The notes: generated by a model not told the origin, from the sequence alone. A stretch of 34,885 nucleotides of DNA from a bacterium (GCA_016933415.1 JAFGAX010000155.1:1-34885); one strand, 5' to 3'; shown: positions 9,485-19,825, counted from the first letter of the stretch. A program made the numbers and translations.

Positions 9485-10505
9485 AATCAACACCCACCGG
9501 GACCAACTCGGAGACATCAAAACCCTCATCGAACGGCGCGACCGCTTCTGGGTCACCACCCATATCCATCCGGACGGCGATTCGATCGCTTCGGTACTCC
9601 TCTTTTCCGCCATTCTCCAGCGGTACGGCAAGACGCATTGCATCGTCATCGACGACGCCGTGCCCCGGAAATTCGATTTTCTTCCGGGGATCGCGTCGAT
9701 CCGTTCTTTCGATGGCCTGAAGCCCGCGTTCGAGCCGGACGTGATCGCCGTGCTGGACGCATCCACACTGCAACGGATCGGGCGCGTGAGCGGTTTCATG
9801 CGCCCCGATTCGACCGTGATCCACATCGATCACCATCCGGAGAGCGAGTGCCTCGGAGACGCCCGGATCTGCGACGCCGAGGAGAGCAGCACGGTGGAAC
9901 TGGTCTATTATCTTGCCGCCGTCTGCGGTCTTCCGATCACACCGGATATCGCCACGCTGGTATACACGGGAATCGTGTGCGACACCGGGCGCTTCCTTTT
10001 TCCGAACATCACGCACCGGTCCCTGGAAATCTGTTCGGACATGGTCCGGAAGGGAGCGGATCCCGGACGCATCGCCGAACGGATTTACTTCCGGAATTCC
10101 CCCGAAACCCTGAAGGCGCTCTCCTCCGCGCTCTCGACCCTGGAATTTCACTTCAACGGAGCCGTCGCCTCGATTCATCTCAATCACCATTCCTGCGGAT
10201 CGCCGGAACGGCCGGATACGGAGGGATTCATCGACCACCTGCTCACTGTCGAAGGAACCGAGGTTGAATTTTTCATGCTCAAGCTGCAGCCCGGTCTCTT
10301 CAAGGTCAGCTTCCGCTCGAAGTCTTACGTGGACGTGAACGAAGTCGCGAAGCAGTTCGGGGGCGGCGGACACATGCGGGCTTCAGGATGCATGATCCGT
10401 GGCGAGGAGAAAGAAGTCAAAAACCGGATTCTGGAAGTCCTCGGCGCGCATGTCCATCCGTCCGGCGCCGGCGAACCACCCGCGGCGCGCCCCCGGCCGG
10501 AATGA
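9474..10505 (+). CDS. nrnA: DHH/DHHA1 phosphoesterase (NrnA-like oligoribonuclease / pAp phosphatase)
   Basis: THIHPDGDSIAS, VLDAS, IDHHPES, YTGIVCDTGRF, GGGGHMRASGC. Overlaps the rbfA 3' end by 11 nt. Confidence 0.92.
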   Translation: MRNKINTHRDQLGDIKTLIERRDRFWVTTHIHPDGDSIASVLLFSAILQRYGKTHCIVIDDAVPRKFDFLPGIASIRSFDGLKPAFEPDVIAVLDASTLQRIGRVSGFMRPDSTVIHIDHHPESECLGDARICDAEESSTVELVYYLAAVCGLPITPDIATLVYTGIVCDTGRFLFPNITHRSLEICSDMVRKGADPGRIAERIYFRNSPETLKALSSALSTLEFHFNGAVASIHLNHHSCGSPERPDTEGFIDHLLTVEGTEVEFFMLKLQPGLFKVSFRSKSYVDVNEVAKQFGGGGHMRASGCMIRGEEKEVKNRILEVLGAHVHPSGAGEPPAARPRPE

Positions 10506-11437
10506 AAACGCGGGATCGCCTTCCGGCGTCCGGATCCGGCGCCCGGCACTGGGTCACAGTGGGCATTTTTGACGGGGTTCATGCCGGCCACCGGGCGATC
10601 CTCCGCAGTCTGAACGAAGCCGCCCGACAGGACGGCGCGGCGAGTCTGGTGGTGACCTTCGACCCTCATCCGAGAGCCGTTCTCGATCCAGCCGTTTCCA
10701 TCGGCCTGCTGACTCCGGGTGAGGAAAAAATCGAGCGGCTGGAACTGGAAGGGGTGGATGAAGCGGCGGTTCTGGCGTTCACCGATGAACTGGCGCGCCG
10801 GTCTCCCGAGGATTTCATCCGGGAGATTCTGATCCGTCGCGTGCGGGTCGCCGGTCTGATCGCGGGATACAACCACGCATTCGGGCGCGGGCGTGCGGGA
10901 GACGGGGCTCTGCTGTCGCGGCTGGGACGGGAGAAGGGGTTCGCGGTCCGCGTCGAGCCGCCCGTGATTCTGGACGAAGCCCCGGTTTCCAGCACCCGCA
11001 TCCGGACTCTGCTGGAACAGGGACGGGTGGAGGAGGCGGCCGTTCTGCTGGAACGGCCTTATGCGGTGGCCGGCCGAGTGGTTCCCGGAAGGGGGCTCGG
11101 TCGGGGATTCGGTTTTCCCACAGCCAATGTCCGGCCCGCCCGGATGGATAAACTGGTCCCGGGGGACGGCGTGTACGCGGCCTTTGTCCGGACGGGAAAC
11201 GACAGGCATCCGGCGGTCGTGGCCGTCGGCAACCGACCGACGGTGGGCGGCGGCGACCGGACCATCGAGGCCCATCTGATGGAATTCGAAGGGAATCTGT
11301 ACGGCGAAACCGTACGCATCGACTTTTTACGAAAACTGCGCGACGAAATCCGATTCGACTCGGTCCGGACCATGATTGGCCAGATGGGAAAGGACCGGGA
11401 CGCCGCGCGTCTAATCTTGAACCGGCAAGGAGGATGA
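10502..11437 (+). CDS. ribF: bifunctional riboflavin kinase / FAD synthetase
   Basis: [66 protein letters not shown] overlap with nrnA. Confidence 0.95.
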   Translation: MKTRDRLPASGSGARHWVTVGIFDGVHAGHRAILRSLNEAARQDGAASLVVTFDPHPRAVLDPAVSIGLLTPGEEKIERLELEGVDEAAVLAFTDELARRSPEDFIREILIRRVRVAGLIAGYNHAFGRGRAGDGALLSRLGREKGFAVRVEPPVILDEAPVSSTRIRTLLEQGRVEEAAVLLERPYAVAGRVVPGRGLGRGFGFPTANVRPARMDKLVPGDGVYAAFVRTGNDRHPAVVAVGNRPTVGGGDRTIEAHLMEFEGNLYGETVRIDFLRKLRDEIRFDSVRTMIGQMGKDRDAARLILNRQGG

Positions 11438-11438
11438 C

Positions 11439-11708
11439 ATGCCACTGACCAAGGAAAAACGGGAAGAACTCATCAAAACGTACGGTAAAAGCGAGAAGGA
11501 CACCGGCACCACGGCCGTCCAGATCGCTCTGCTGACCGAACGCATCAACCAGCTCACCGGGCATTTCCACACCAATCCCAAGGACCATCTGTCCCGGCGC
11601 GGACTTCTGAAGATGGTCGGCAAGCGCCGCAAGCTTCTCGATTACCTCATCCGGGAAGATCTGGAAGGCTACCGGTCCCTGATCCAGAAGCTCGGCATCC
11701 GCAGGTAG
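11439..11708 (+). CDS. rpsO: 30S ribosomal protein S15
   Basis: 89 aa; [49 protein letters not shown]. Confidence 0.98.
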   Translation: MPLTKEKREELIKTYGKSEKDTGTTAVQIALLTERINQLTGHFHTNPKDHLSRRGLLKMVGKRRKLLDYLIREDLEGYRSLIQKLGIRR

Positions 11709-11729
11709 ATTCGGGAAGGAGAGCCGGCC

Positions 11730-12680
11730 TTGATCGACATCAGCCATCTGACGAAGGTCTACGGGACCAAGACCGCGGTGCAGGATATCACTTTTTCCGT
11801 GGGACGGGGCGAAATCCTCGGTTTTCTCGGGCCCAACGCCGCGGGCAAGACGACCACCATGCGGATTCTGACTTGTTTCATGCCCGCCACGAGCGGACGG
11901 GCTTCCATCGCGGGCTTTGACGTGTTCGGGCAGTCCATGGAGGTCCGCCGCCGCATCGGATACCTTCCGGAAAATCCGCCCCTGTACTCCGAAATGACCG
12001 TCGAGAAGTACCTGGCATTCGTCGGCGGCATCAAGGGGATGGATCCGCGTCTGCTGAAAACCCGGGTGCCCGAGGTGATGGAGAGAACCTCCATCCGGAC
12101 CGAGGCGGGACGCATCATCAAACACCTGTCCAAGGGATACCGCCAGCGCGTGGGCATCGCCCAGGCCCTGATCCACAATCCGGAAGTGCTCATCCTGGAC
12201 GAACCCACCGTGGGCCTTGACCCCAAACAGATCATCGAGGTCCGGGAACTGATCAGGGGGCTCGGCGGGGATCACACGATCATTCTTTCCACGCACATCC
12301 TGCCGGAGGTCAGCATGACCTGCAGCCGGGTGATCATCATCAACGAGGGACGCATCGTCGCTTCGGACACCACGGAGAACCTCACGCGACGCTTGAGGGG
12401 TTCCGACAACCTGTATGTGGAGGTGGAGGGACCGGAGGAATCGGTCGAAACGCGGATCCGCGCCCTGGGCGGCGTTACGGCCGTTTCGCGGCGGAAAACA
12501 GAGAAGCGCCGCGGGAACGGATACCTGATCGAGACGGAAATCGGCGTGGACGTCCGCCGGGATCTTGCGGCCCTGGTGGTCGGCCAGGGATGGGGTCTCC
12601 TGGAGATGCGTCCCGTGGGCATGAGTCTGGAGGAGGTGTTCCTCCACCTGACCACGCGGGAAGAGGAGGTGCCGGCATGA
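11730..12680 (+). CDS. ABC transporter ATP-binding protein (GldA/NatA/Gld-type)
   Basis: Walker A GPNAAGKTTT, signature LSKGYRQRVGIAQAL, Walker B VLILDEPTVGLDP. TTG start with GGAAGGAG ribosome-binding site. Confidence 0.95.
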   Translation: MIDISHLTKVYGTKTAVQDITFSVGRGEILGFLGPNAAGKTTTMRILTCFMPATSGRASIAGFDVFGQSMEVRRRIGYLPENPPLYSEMTVEKYLAFVGGIKGMDPRLLKTRVPEVMERTSIRTEAGRIIKHLSKGYRQRVGIAQALIHNPEVLILDEPTVGLDPKQIIEVRELIRGLGGDHTIILSTHILPEVSMTCSRVIIINEGRIVASDTTENLTRRLRGSDNLYVEVEGPEESVETRIRALGGVTAVSRRKTEKRRGNGYLIETEIGVDVRRDLAALVVGQGWGLLEMRPVGMSLEEVFLHLTTREEEVPA

Positions 12681-13462
12681 GGAACACGTGGATTATATTC
12701 CGGCGCGAACTCCGCTCCTATTTCAGCTCGCCGCTGGCCTATGCCGTGATGGCGGGCTTCCTCCTGATCGCCGGGTTCTTTTTCTACGCGATTCTGACGA
12801 GTTTTCTGAACACGGCCCTGCGTTCGGAAATGCAGGCGCAATACTACCGGATGGCGCCTCCGCCGATCAACGTCAATCTCATGGCGCTGAGGCCCTTCTT
12901 TCACAACCTGGCCGTCGTCCTGATCTTCACCGTGCCGCTCATCACGATGCGTCTTTACGCCGAGGAGTTCCGGAACGGGACGATCGAGCTTCTGATGACC
13001 TCGCCGGTTCGCAACTGGGAGACCGTGCTGGGCAAAGCCCTGGCGGCTTTTGTCCTGTACGCGTCCCTGATCGCGGGGACGCTCGTCTACGCGGCCATTC
13101 TGTTTCTCAGCGGGAAGCCCGAACCCGGACAGATCATCACGAGCTATATCGGACTGCTTCTGCTGGGCGGGGCGTTTGTCGCGGTCGGCATCTTTCTCTC
13201 CACATTGACGGAAAACCAGATCGTGGCCGGCTTTCTCACCATCATTCTGCTGCTCCTGTTCTGGGTGGTCGGATGGGCGGATGAATTCGCCGGTCCCGGG
13301 GTCGGCTCCGTCCTGGCGTATGTGTCGCTGCTTTCCCATTTCGATGAATTCGCGAAAGGCGTGATCGACCTGAAGGACGTTGTCCTGTACCTCAGCTTCA
13401 TCGGATTTTTCCTGTTTCTGACGCATCTTTCACTGGAATCGAAACGGTGGAGGACCCGATGA
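12677..13462 (+). CDS. ABC-2 type membrane protein, GldF-like
   Basis: RNTWIIFRRELRSYFSSPLAYAVMAGFLLIAGFFFY, multiple TM segments, EEFRNGTIELLMTSPV. ATGA overlap with ATPase gene. Confidence 0.92.
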   Translation: MRNTWIIFRRELRSYFSSPLAYAVMAGFLLIAGFFFYAILTSFLNTALRSEMQAQYYRMAPPPINVNLMALRPFFHNLAVVLIFTVPLITMRLYAEEFRNGTIELLMTSPVRNWETVLGKALAAFVLYASLIAGTLVYAAILFLSGKPEPGQIITSYIGLLLLGGAFVAVGIFLSTLTENQIVAGFLTIILLLLFWVVGWADEFAGPGVGSVLAYVSLLSHFDEFAKGVIDLKDVVLYLSFIGFFLFLTHLSLESKRWRTR

Positions 13463-14973
13463 AGAAACTGCCTGAAATCGCCGGACTCCTGGGCGGCGTT
13501 CTGATGACCGCGGCTCTGGTCCATTTTCAGACCGGGAAGGTGTGGAACGCCTTTTCCTGGATTCTTTCGGGAGCGGGCCTTGCACTCCTGGTTTTCGCCG
13601 GCGTGGCGCGGTTCGACGCGATCCGGCGCCTTTTCTCGCTGCGTTCCTTCCGGTACGGCGGCAACGCGGCCGCGGTCGCGCTGATGGTCCTTGTTCTGTT
13701 CGGACTGGTGAATTTCACGGTGAACAGGCACAGCCTGAGGGTCGATCTCTCGAAAGGCGGGCAGTTCAGCCTCTCGCCCCAGACCCGGAACGTTCTCAAG
13801 AACCTGAAACGGGATGTCCGGATCATCGCCTTCACCAGGGCCCAGGACCAGAAACCCGTTGAAGACATTCTGAAAGCCTACCGTTTCTACGCGTCCCGCC
13901 TGAAGGTCGAGTTCGTGGATCCGGACAAGAAACCCTCGATGGCGAAACTGTACGGCGTCACGATCTACGGGACGCTGGTTCTGGAATGCGGCGGCCAGTC
14001 CCAGAAAATCACCGAGAAGGGCGAACAGGCCCTCACCAACGCGCTCATCCGCGTCACCCGGGAGGAAAGGAAGACCGTGATCTTCCTGGACGGGCACGGA
14101 GAGAACGACATTGACTCCTCGGAGAAAACGGGCTATGCCTCCGCCCGGAAGGCCATTGAGGACGAGCACTATCAGGTGCGGAAGCTCAATCTCGCGGTGG
14201 AGAAGCGGATTCCCCCGGAATGCACCGTGCTGGTCGCATGCGGCCCGCAGAAGGCATACTTTCCGTCCGAACTGGACACGCTCCGGGCCTTTCTGGAGCG
14301 CGGCGGCAAGGCGCTGTTCATGATCGACGCGGAAGTGACCGGATTCGAAGCGTTTGTCGGCGCATGGGGCATGGCGCTCGGTAATGATGTCGTCATCGAC
14401 GCCAGCGGCATGGGACAGCTGTTCGGCATGGGTCCGGAAGTGCCGCTGGTGACCGACTATCCCCCGCATCCGGTCACGGATCAATTCAGGGTGATGACCT
14501 TTTTCCCGTACTGCCGCTCCGTCACGCCGAGAACGGATGTCGCACCGGAATGGACGGTCGAACCGCTGCTCCGGACATCGGCCAACAGCTGGGGGGAGAC
14601 CACGCTCGGAACGGCGGAAGTCCGTTTCGACAAGGGCCGGGATCTGGCGGGACCGGTCACCATCGCAGCGGTCTCGACGAAAAGAGCCGGCGGCATCCAG
14701 TCGCGGCTGGCGGTATTCGGAGACGCCGACTTCGCGAATAATTCGTACTTCAGGGTGCAGGGGAACGGCGACTTGTTTCTGAACACCGTCAGCTGGCTCG
14801 CGGAAGAGGAGGACCTGATTTCCATCCGGGCCCGGCAGCCGGAGGACAGGCGCATATTCCTGAACGCCAAACAGGGCCGCCTCGTGTTCTGGCTCACCGT
14901 CGTGGCCATGCCTTTGGCGGCCGCGCTGGCGGGCGTCTGGATGTACATCCGCAGGGAGAGACGGTCCCGATGA
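13459..14973 (+). CDS. GldG-like auxiliary component of gliding-type ABC transporter
   Basis: N-terminal TM segments; SLRVDLSKGGQFSLSPQTRNVLKNLKRDVRIIAF...VEFVDPDKKP...VIFLDGHGEND; C-terminal TM. Position after the GldF-like gene. Confidence 0.9.
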   Translation: MKKLPEIAGLLGGVLMTAALVHFQTGKVWNAFSWILSGAGLALLVFAGVARFDAIRRLFSLRSFRYGGNAAAVALMVLVLFGLVNFTVNRHSLRVDLSKGGQFSLSPQTRNVLKNLKRDVRIIAFTRAQDQKPVEDILKAYRFYASRLKVEFVDPDKKPSMAKLYGVTIYGTLVLECGGQSQKITEKGEQALTNALIRVTREERKTVIFLDGHGENDIDSSEKTGYASARKAIEDEHYQVRKLNLAVEKRIPPECTVLVACGPQKAYFPSELDTLRAFLERGGKALFMIDAEVTGFEAFVGAWGMALGNDVVIDASGMGQLFGMGPEVPLVTDYPPHPVTDQFRVMTFFPYCRSVTPRTDVAPEWTVEPLLRTSANSWGETTLGTAEVRFDKGRDLAGPVTIAAVSTKRAGGIQSRLAVFGDADFANNSYFRVQGNGDLFLNTVSWLAEEEDLISIRARQPEDRRIFLNAKQGRLVFWLTVVAMPLAAALAGVWMYIRRERRSR

Positions 14974-16403
14974 AGGCCCGTTCCACATGGATGCTCCTCA
15001 TGGTGTGCGTGGCTGCTGCGGCGGCGGTGTACTTTCTGGAAATCCGGGGCGGCGCCCGGCGCTCCGAACAGGCGGAGCGCGACGGCCGTCTCATTTCGTC
15101 GGACGCGCACCGGATCCGGCGGCTCACCATCCTCCGTCCGGCGGAGGCGTCCGGCTCGGCAACCGAGACATTGACTGTCGAACGGGACGGGGAATCCTGG
15201 CGCATTCTCTCTCCGGTTGTTTCGCCCGGCGACAATACCGCCCTGGAAAGCCTCGTTTCTGCAATCCACCGGGCGAAAACGGAACGCGCGATGGAAGGCA
15301 TCGAAGACTGGGCCGCCTACGGGCTCGAGCCTCCCGGGTTGACCGTGTTCGTCGTTCCGGATGAAGGCTTAACCGACACCCTCCTGATCGGAGATGTCAA
15401 TCCCACCGGAGCCTTCATTTATGTCCGGCGTCCCGGACAGGACCGGGCTGTTTTGACGGATGCGTCCCTGAGATCGTCGCTTGTCCGTCCGCTCTACGAA
15501 CTCCGCGACCGCTCCGTGCTGTCCTTCGAGAAAGAAGAGGTCCGGCGCGTCGAGATCCGGCGTCCTGCCGGGCTCCTGGTCATCGAAAAGGAGGAGGGCG
15601 GCTGGGAAATCCGGAAACCGGTCGATGCGCCGGCAGCGCCGGCTCCCGTGGACGAACTGCTCAACCGCATCCGATGGGCCGAGATCAAGTCCTTTGTGGA
15701 CGATTTTCCGGTCTCCCGGTCCGGACACGGGCTCAACCCTCCCGGAATCCGGCTCACCGTGACCGCCGGTCCTGATTCCGTCCGGAAGTCGCTCCGGTTC
15801 GGAACCCGCAGGAACGGGCGGGTCTATGCCGCGGATGCGGCCCGGCCTTCCGTGTTTCTGGTCGACACCGGACTTGTCAATGCCCTGCTGAAACGGGCGG
15901 ATGATTTTCGTGAGACGAAGATCGCGCCGTTCGACGAATGGAGGGTGAAGCGCGTCGAGATCCGTTCGGCGTCCTCCGCGACAGTGGCCTTCCGGAAGGA
16001 CTCCGCGGGCGTTTGGGTTTTCGATCCGCCCGCGCCGGAACAGCCGGAGGGGGAACGGGTCGAGGTTCTGCTGACGGCGCTGGCTTCTCTCGAGGCGGAA
16101 ACCTTCATTGCCCGGAACCCGGACCGCTTGTCCCGGTACGGGCTGGAACCTGCGGGACGCGAGGTCATCCTGGAAGGGGAGGACGGCGAACCGGTCGCTC
16201 GCATCGGATTCGGAAAGGCCCGGAACTCCCGCACCCTGTTTCTGATCAACCGTTCGACCCGCTGGGTCGCGGCGGCACATAACGATATCCTCAAGCATCT
16301 CACGCCTTCGCGTAACGCATGGACAGCGGAGAATGACTCCGCACATCACCCGGCACCGTCCGGGCCGTCCGGCGCGGGGGGAAAAACCAATAAAAAGCCC
16401 TGA
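14970..16403 (+). CDS. DUF4340 domain-containing protein
   Basis: N-terminal TM, repeated VKRVEIRS/VRRVEIRRPAG...W.I..P modules typical of DUF4340. Last gene of the ATPase/permease/GldG/DUF4340 quartet. Confidence 0.85.
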   Translation: MKARSTWMLLMVCVAAAAAVYFLEIRGGARRSEQAERDGRLISSDAHRIRRLTILRPAEASGSATETLTVERDGESWRILSPVVSPGDNTALESLVSAIHRAKTERAMEGIEDWAAYGLEPPGLTVFVVPDEGLTDTLLIGDVNPTGAFIYVRRPGQDRAVLTDASLRSSLVRPLYELRDRSVLSFEKEEVRRVEIRRPAGLLVIEKEEGGWEIRKPVDAPAAPAPVDELLNRIRWAEIKSFVDDFPVSRSGHGLNPPGIRLTVTAGPDSVRKSLRFGTRRNGRVYAADAARPSVFLVDTGLVNALLKRADDFRETKIAPFDEWRVKRVEIRSASSATVAFRKDSAGVWVFDPPAPEQPEGERVEVLLTALASLEAETFIARNPDRLSRYGLEPAGREVILEGEDGEPVARIGFGKARNSRTLFLINRSTRWVAAAHNDILKHLTPSRNAWTAENDSAHHPAPSGPSGAGGKTNKKP

Positions 16404-16415
16404 CCCGATGTCAGG
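16399..16415 (+). promoter_or_regulatory. small hairpin in the pnp upstream region
   Basis: CCTGAC-CCGAT-GTCAGG perfect 6-bp inverted repeat overlapping the DUF4340 stop codon, 15 nt before the pnp ATG. Confidence 0.5.
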
Positions 16416-16430
16416 AATGCAGGAGACATC

Positions 16431-18590
16431 ATGACATTGAATAAAACCATCGATCTGGCCGGGCAGACGCTCGGGCTGGAAACCGGCCGGCTGGCCAAGC
16501 AGGCCGACGGCGCGGTCGTTGTCCGGTACGGCGACACCGTCGTTCTGGCCACGGTCGTGGGATCCCAGACTCCGAAAGAGAACGCGGGATTCTTCCCCCT
16601 GTCCGTCGAGTACCGCGAGAAGGCCTTCGCCGTGGGGAAGATTCCTGGCGGATTCTTCAAGCGGGAGGGCCGGCCCACCGAAAAGGAGACCCTCAGCTCG
16701 CGTCTGGTCGACCGGCCCATCCGGCCGCTGTTCCCGAAATTCTTCCCGTACGAGGTTCAGGTGTTCGTCTCGGTTCTCTCGTCCGACCGCGAGCATGATC
16801 CGGACGTGCTCGGCATCATCGGCGCCTCTGCGGCGGTGAGCATCTCGGACATCCCGTTTGACGGACCCATCGGTGCCGTCCGGGTCGGCCGTGTGAGCGG
16901 GGAATTCGTCATCAATCCCACCTTCGCCCAGCTGGCCGAGAGCGACATGAACGTGGTGGTCGCGGCTTCCGAGGACGCCATCGCGATGGTCGAGGGCGAG
17001 GCCTCCGAAATCTCCGAAGACGCCATGGTGGCCGCCCTTGAGTTCGCCCATGAGGCCTGCCGGAAAATCGTCCGTCTTCAGAAGGAACTCGTCGCAGAGG
17101 CGGGCAAGTCCAAGCGCCCGGTGCCGGAACGCGCGGTTCCCGAGGGCCTCGTCGAAGCCGTCCGCCGGACCGCGATGGAAAAACTGCCCGCCGCCCTGAT
17201 GACCGTCTCCAAGATGGATCGCCGCCGTTCCGTGCACGCGATCCTCGATGAAATCAGGACGGCCACGGCGGAGGCCTTCCCGGAATCGGATGCGATTGCC
17301 GGGGAGATTTTCGGGGAATGCGAGCGGGAGATCATCCGTCAAAAGATCCTGTCCGAGAAAAAGCGCATTGACGGACGGGGCGTGGACGACATCCGTCCCA
17401 TCGCGTGCGAGGTGGCGGTCCTTCCGCGCACGCACGGATCGGCGCTTTTCACGCGCGGGGAAACCCAGAGCATGACCGTGGCCACGCTCGGGACGAAAAC
17501 GGACGAGCAGAGAATCGAGGGGCTGGAGGGAGAATCCTGGAAAACCTACATGCTCCATTATAATTTTCCGCCCTTCAGTGTCGGCGAAGTGAAACCGTTC
17601 CGCGGCCCCAGCCGCAGGGAAATCGGTCACGGCAACCTGGCCGAGCGCGCGCTGAAAGCGGTCATCCCCACGGAATCGGCTTTTCCCTACACGCTCCGGA
17701 TCGTCTCCGACATTCTGGAATCCAACGGGTCCTCCTCCATGGCCACGGTCTGCGCGGGCTCGCTGGCGCTGATGGACGCGGGCGTTCCCGTGAAATCGAG
17801 CGTGGCGGGCATCGCCATGGGACTGGTCAAGGAAGGCGACCGGGTGGCGGTGCTCACCGACATCCTGGGAGACGAGGATCACGTCGGCGACATGGACTTC
17901 AAGGTGACCGGCACCCGCAAGGGCGTGACCGCCTTCCAGATGGACATCAAGATCAAGGGCATTTCCTCCGCGCTGATGCGGGAGGCCCTGGAAAAGGCGA
18001 AAGCCGGCCGCATCCACATTCTGGACATCATGGACAAAACGATCGCCGCGCCCAAACCCGAACTCTCGCCGTACGCGCCCCGCATCATCTGGATCAAGAT
18101 CGACGTCGACCAGATCGGCGCGGTCATCGGCCCCGGCGGGAAGATGATCCGTGAGATCTGTGAGCGTTCCGGCGCGGAAATCAACATCGAGGACGACGGC
18201 ACGATTCAGATCGCGTCGGCGGATGACGCCGCCTGCCGGATGGCGCGCGAGATCATTGAAGGACTCACGAAGAAACCGGAGCCCGGCAAAATCTACAAGG
18301 GGCGGGTCACCAAGACGACCAATTTCGGGGCGTTTGTGGAGATTCTGCCCGGCAAGGAAGGGCTGCTGCATATCTCCGAAATCGCGCATCACCGTGTCGC
18401 ACGGGTCGAGGAATACATGAAGGTCGGAGACGAGGTGGAGGTGAAGCTTCTCAGTGTCAGCCCGGAGGGCAAGTACGAACTGAGCCGCAAAGTCCTCATC
18501 GAGAAACCGGCGGGCGAACCGCCCCGGGAAGGCGGGAACGACCGGACGCCGCGTGACGGTGGAAACGACAGGCCGCCCCGGCGCCGATGA
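16431..18590 (+). CDS. pnp: polyribonucleotide nucleotidyltransferase (PNPase)
   Basis: Two RNase PH domains, GPGGKMIREICERSGAEINIEDDG KH domain, C-terminal S1 (GKIYKGRVTKTTNFGAFVEILPGKEGLLHISEIA). Confidence 0.98.
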   Translation: MTLNKTIDLAGQTLGLETGRLAKQADGAVVVRYGDTVVLATVVGSQTPKENAGFFPLSVEYREKAFAVGKIPGGFFKREGRPTEKETLSSRLVDRPIRPLFPKFFPYEVQVFVSVLSSDREHDPDVLGIIGASAAVSISDIPFDGPIGAVRVGRVSGEFVINPTFAQLAESDMNVVVAASEDAIAMVEGEASEISEDAMVAALEFAHEACRKIVRLQKELVAEAGKSKRPVPERAVPEGLVEAVRRTAMEKLPAALMTVSKMDRRRSVHAILDEIRTATAEAFPESDAIAGEIFGECEREIIRQKILSEKKRIDGRGVDDIRPIACEVAVLPRTHGSALFTRGETQSMTVATLGTKTDEQRIEGLEGESWKTYMLHYNFPPFSVGEVKPFRGPSRREIGHGNLAERALKAVIPTESAFPYTLRIVSDILESNGSSSMATVCAGSLALMDAGVPVKSSVAGIAMGLVKEGDRVAVLTDILGDEDHVGDMDFKVTGTRKGVTAFQMDIKIKGISSALMREALEKAKAGRIHILDIMDKTIAAPKPELSPYAPRIIWIKIDVDQIGAVIGPGGKMIREICERSGAEINIEDDGTIQIASADDAACRMAREIIEGLTKKPEPGKIYKGRVTKTTNFGAFVEILPGKEGLLHISEIAHHRVARVEEYMKVGDEVEVKLLSVSPEGKYELSRKVLIEKPAGEPPREGGNDRTPRDGGNDRPPRRR

Positions 18591-19825
18591 GCGTCCGGTA
18601 CCGGAAGACCCGGCTGGACAGCGGCCTCCGCGTCGTCACGGAGTCCATGCCACGGATCCGTTCCGTTTCCATCGGCGTCTGGATCACTTCCGGTTCGCGC
18701 CACGAAACCGCACGGACCGGGGGCCTCAGCCACCTGCTGGAACACATGGCGTTCAAGGGCACCGTGCGGCGGAGTTCCAATGAAATCGCCGTGAGCCTGG
18801 AATCCCTGGGCGGTCACCTCAACGCGTTCACCGAGAAGGAATTCACCTGCTTCTGCGCCCTCGTTCTGGACGAGCACCTTGAACAGGCCGTGGATGTTCT
18901 GGCGGACATCGTTCAGCATCCTGTCCTGAGGCCCCGGGATCTTCGGAGCGAAAAGGGCATCATCCAGGAGGAAATCCGCAATGTCCAGGATACGCCCGAG
19001 GATCTGATTCACGAGCGGTTTGTCGAAACGGTTTACCCTCGGCATCCGCTCGGCGCGCCCATCCTGGGCTTTCCGTCCAGCCTCCGCCGCATCGGACGCG
19101 AAGACCTGATCCGGTACCGGAAATCCCGGTATCTTTTTTCCAATTGCATCGTATCGGCGGCCGGCAATGTGGATCATCGCCGTCTCTGCCGTCTGATCGA
19201 CGGCCGCTTCCGGGATCTTGGAACCGGACGGCCGGCAAGGACGCGGCCCCCCGGAATCGGATCGGTCCGGACCCGCTCGGTGCACGCTCCGATTTCCCAG
19301 GGACACGTCTGCACCGGCGCGCCCGGCGTGTCCTATACCGACAGCCGAAAATTTCCGCTCCTGATACTGGACACCTATTTCGGCGGAGGCATGAGCTCAC
19401 GCCTTTTCCAGAAACTGCGGGAGGAGCAGGGGCTTTCCTACTCGGTTTATTCATTTCTGGACTTCTGGTCCGATTCAGGGCTCTGGGGCGTTTACGCGAG
19501 CACGTCGCCCGAAACGCTCGAATGCGCGCTTGAGGCCATTCGGACCGAAACAGGGCTTCTGGTCCGGGAAGGAATGCCCGCAGCCGCGCTCGAACGGGTG
19601 AAATCCCAGATTATCGGAAACCTTCTGCTGACCTACGAGGACTGCGGCCACCGGATGAGCCGGCTGGCGAAAATGGAAGCCTACACGGAATCCTATACCC
19701 CGATTGAGCGGGTCATGCGGTGTTTCCGGTCGGTGACGATGCGGGACATCCGCGCCGCGGCGGAGTCCGTGCTGTACGGAATGGAGCCTTTCACGGTTCT
19801 TCTGAAACCGGGGAAAATCCATTGA
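18587..19825 (+). CDS. M16 family zinc peptidase
   Basis: HxxEH motif in GLSHLLEHMAFKGT; C-terminal FGGGMSSRLFQKLREEQGLSYSVYS. ATGA overlap with pnp. Confidence 0.95.
   Translation: MSVRYRKTRLDSGLRVVTESMPRIRSVSIGVWITSGSRHETARTGGLSHLLEHMAFKGTVRRSSNEIAVSLESLGGHLNAFTEKEFTCFCALVLDEHLEQAVDVLADIVQHPVLRPRDLRSEKGIIQEEIRNVQDTPEDLIHERFVETVYPRHPLGAPILGFPSSLRRIGREDLIRYRKSRYLFSNCIVSAAGNVDHRRLCRLIDGRFRDLGTGRPARTRPPGIGSVRTRSVHAPISQGHVCTGAPGVSYTDSRKFPLLILDTYFGGGMSSRLFQKLREEQGLSYSVYSFLDFWSDSGLWGVYASTSPETLECALEAIRTETGLLVREGMPAAALERVKSQIIGNLLLTYEDCGHRMSRLAKMEAYTESYTPIERVMRCFRSVTMRDIRAAAESVLYGMEPFTVLLKPGKIH

Noticed and set aside
10815-14988. Long minus-strand ORFs (10815-12647, 12272-13426, 13144-14988) opposite ribF, rpsO and the ABC cassette
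   Set aside because: Antisense shadows crossing several real genes; no recognisable motifs or ribosome-binding sites.
15369-18392. 1007-aa minus-strand ORF opposite the DUF4340 gene and pnp
   Set aside because: Antisense to two well-supported genes; composition (His/Asp/Gly/Arg-rich, no recognisable domain) is the usual mirror of GC-rich codon bias.
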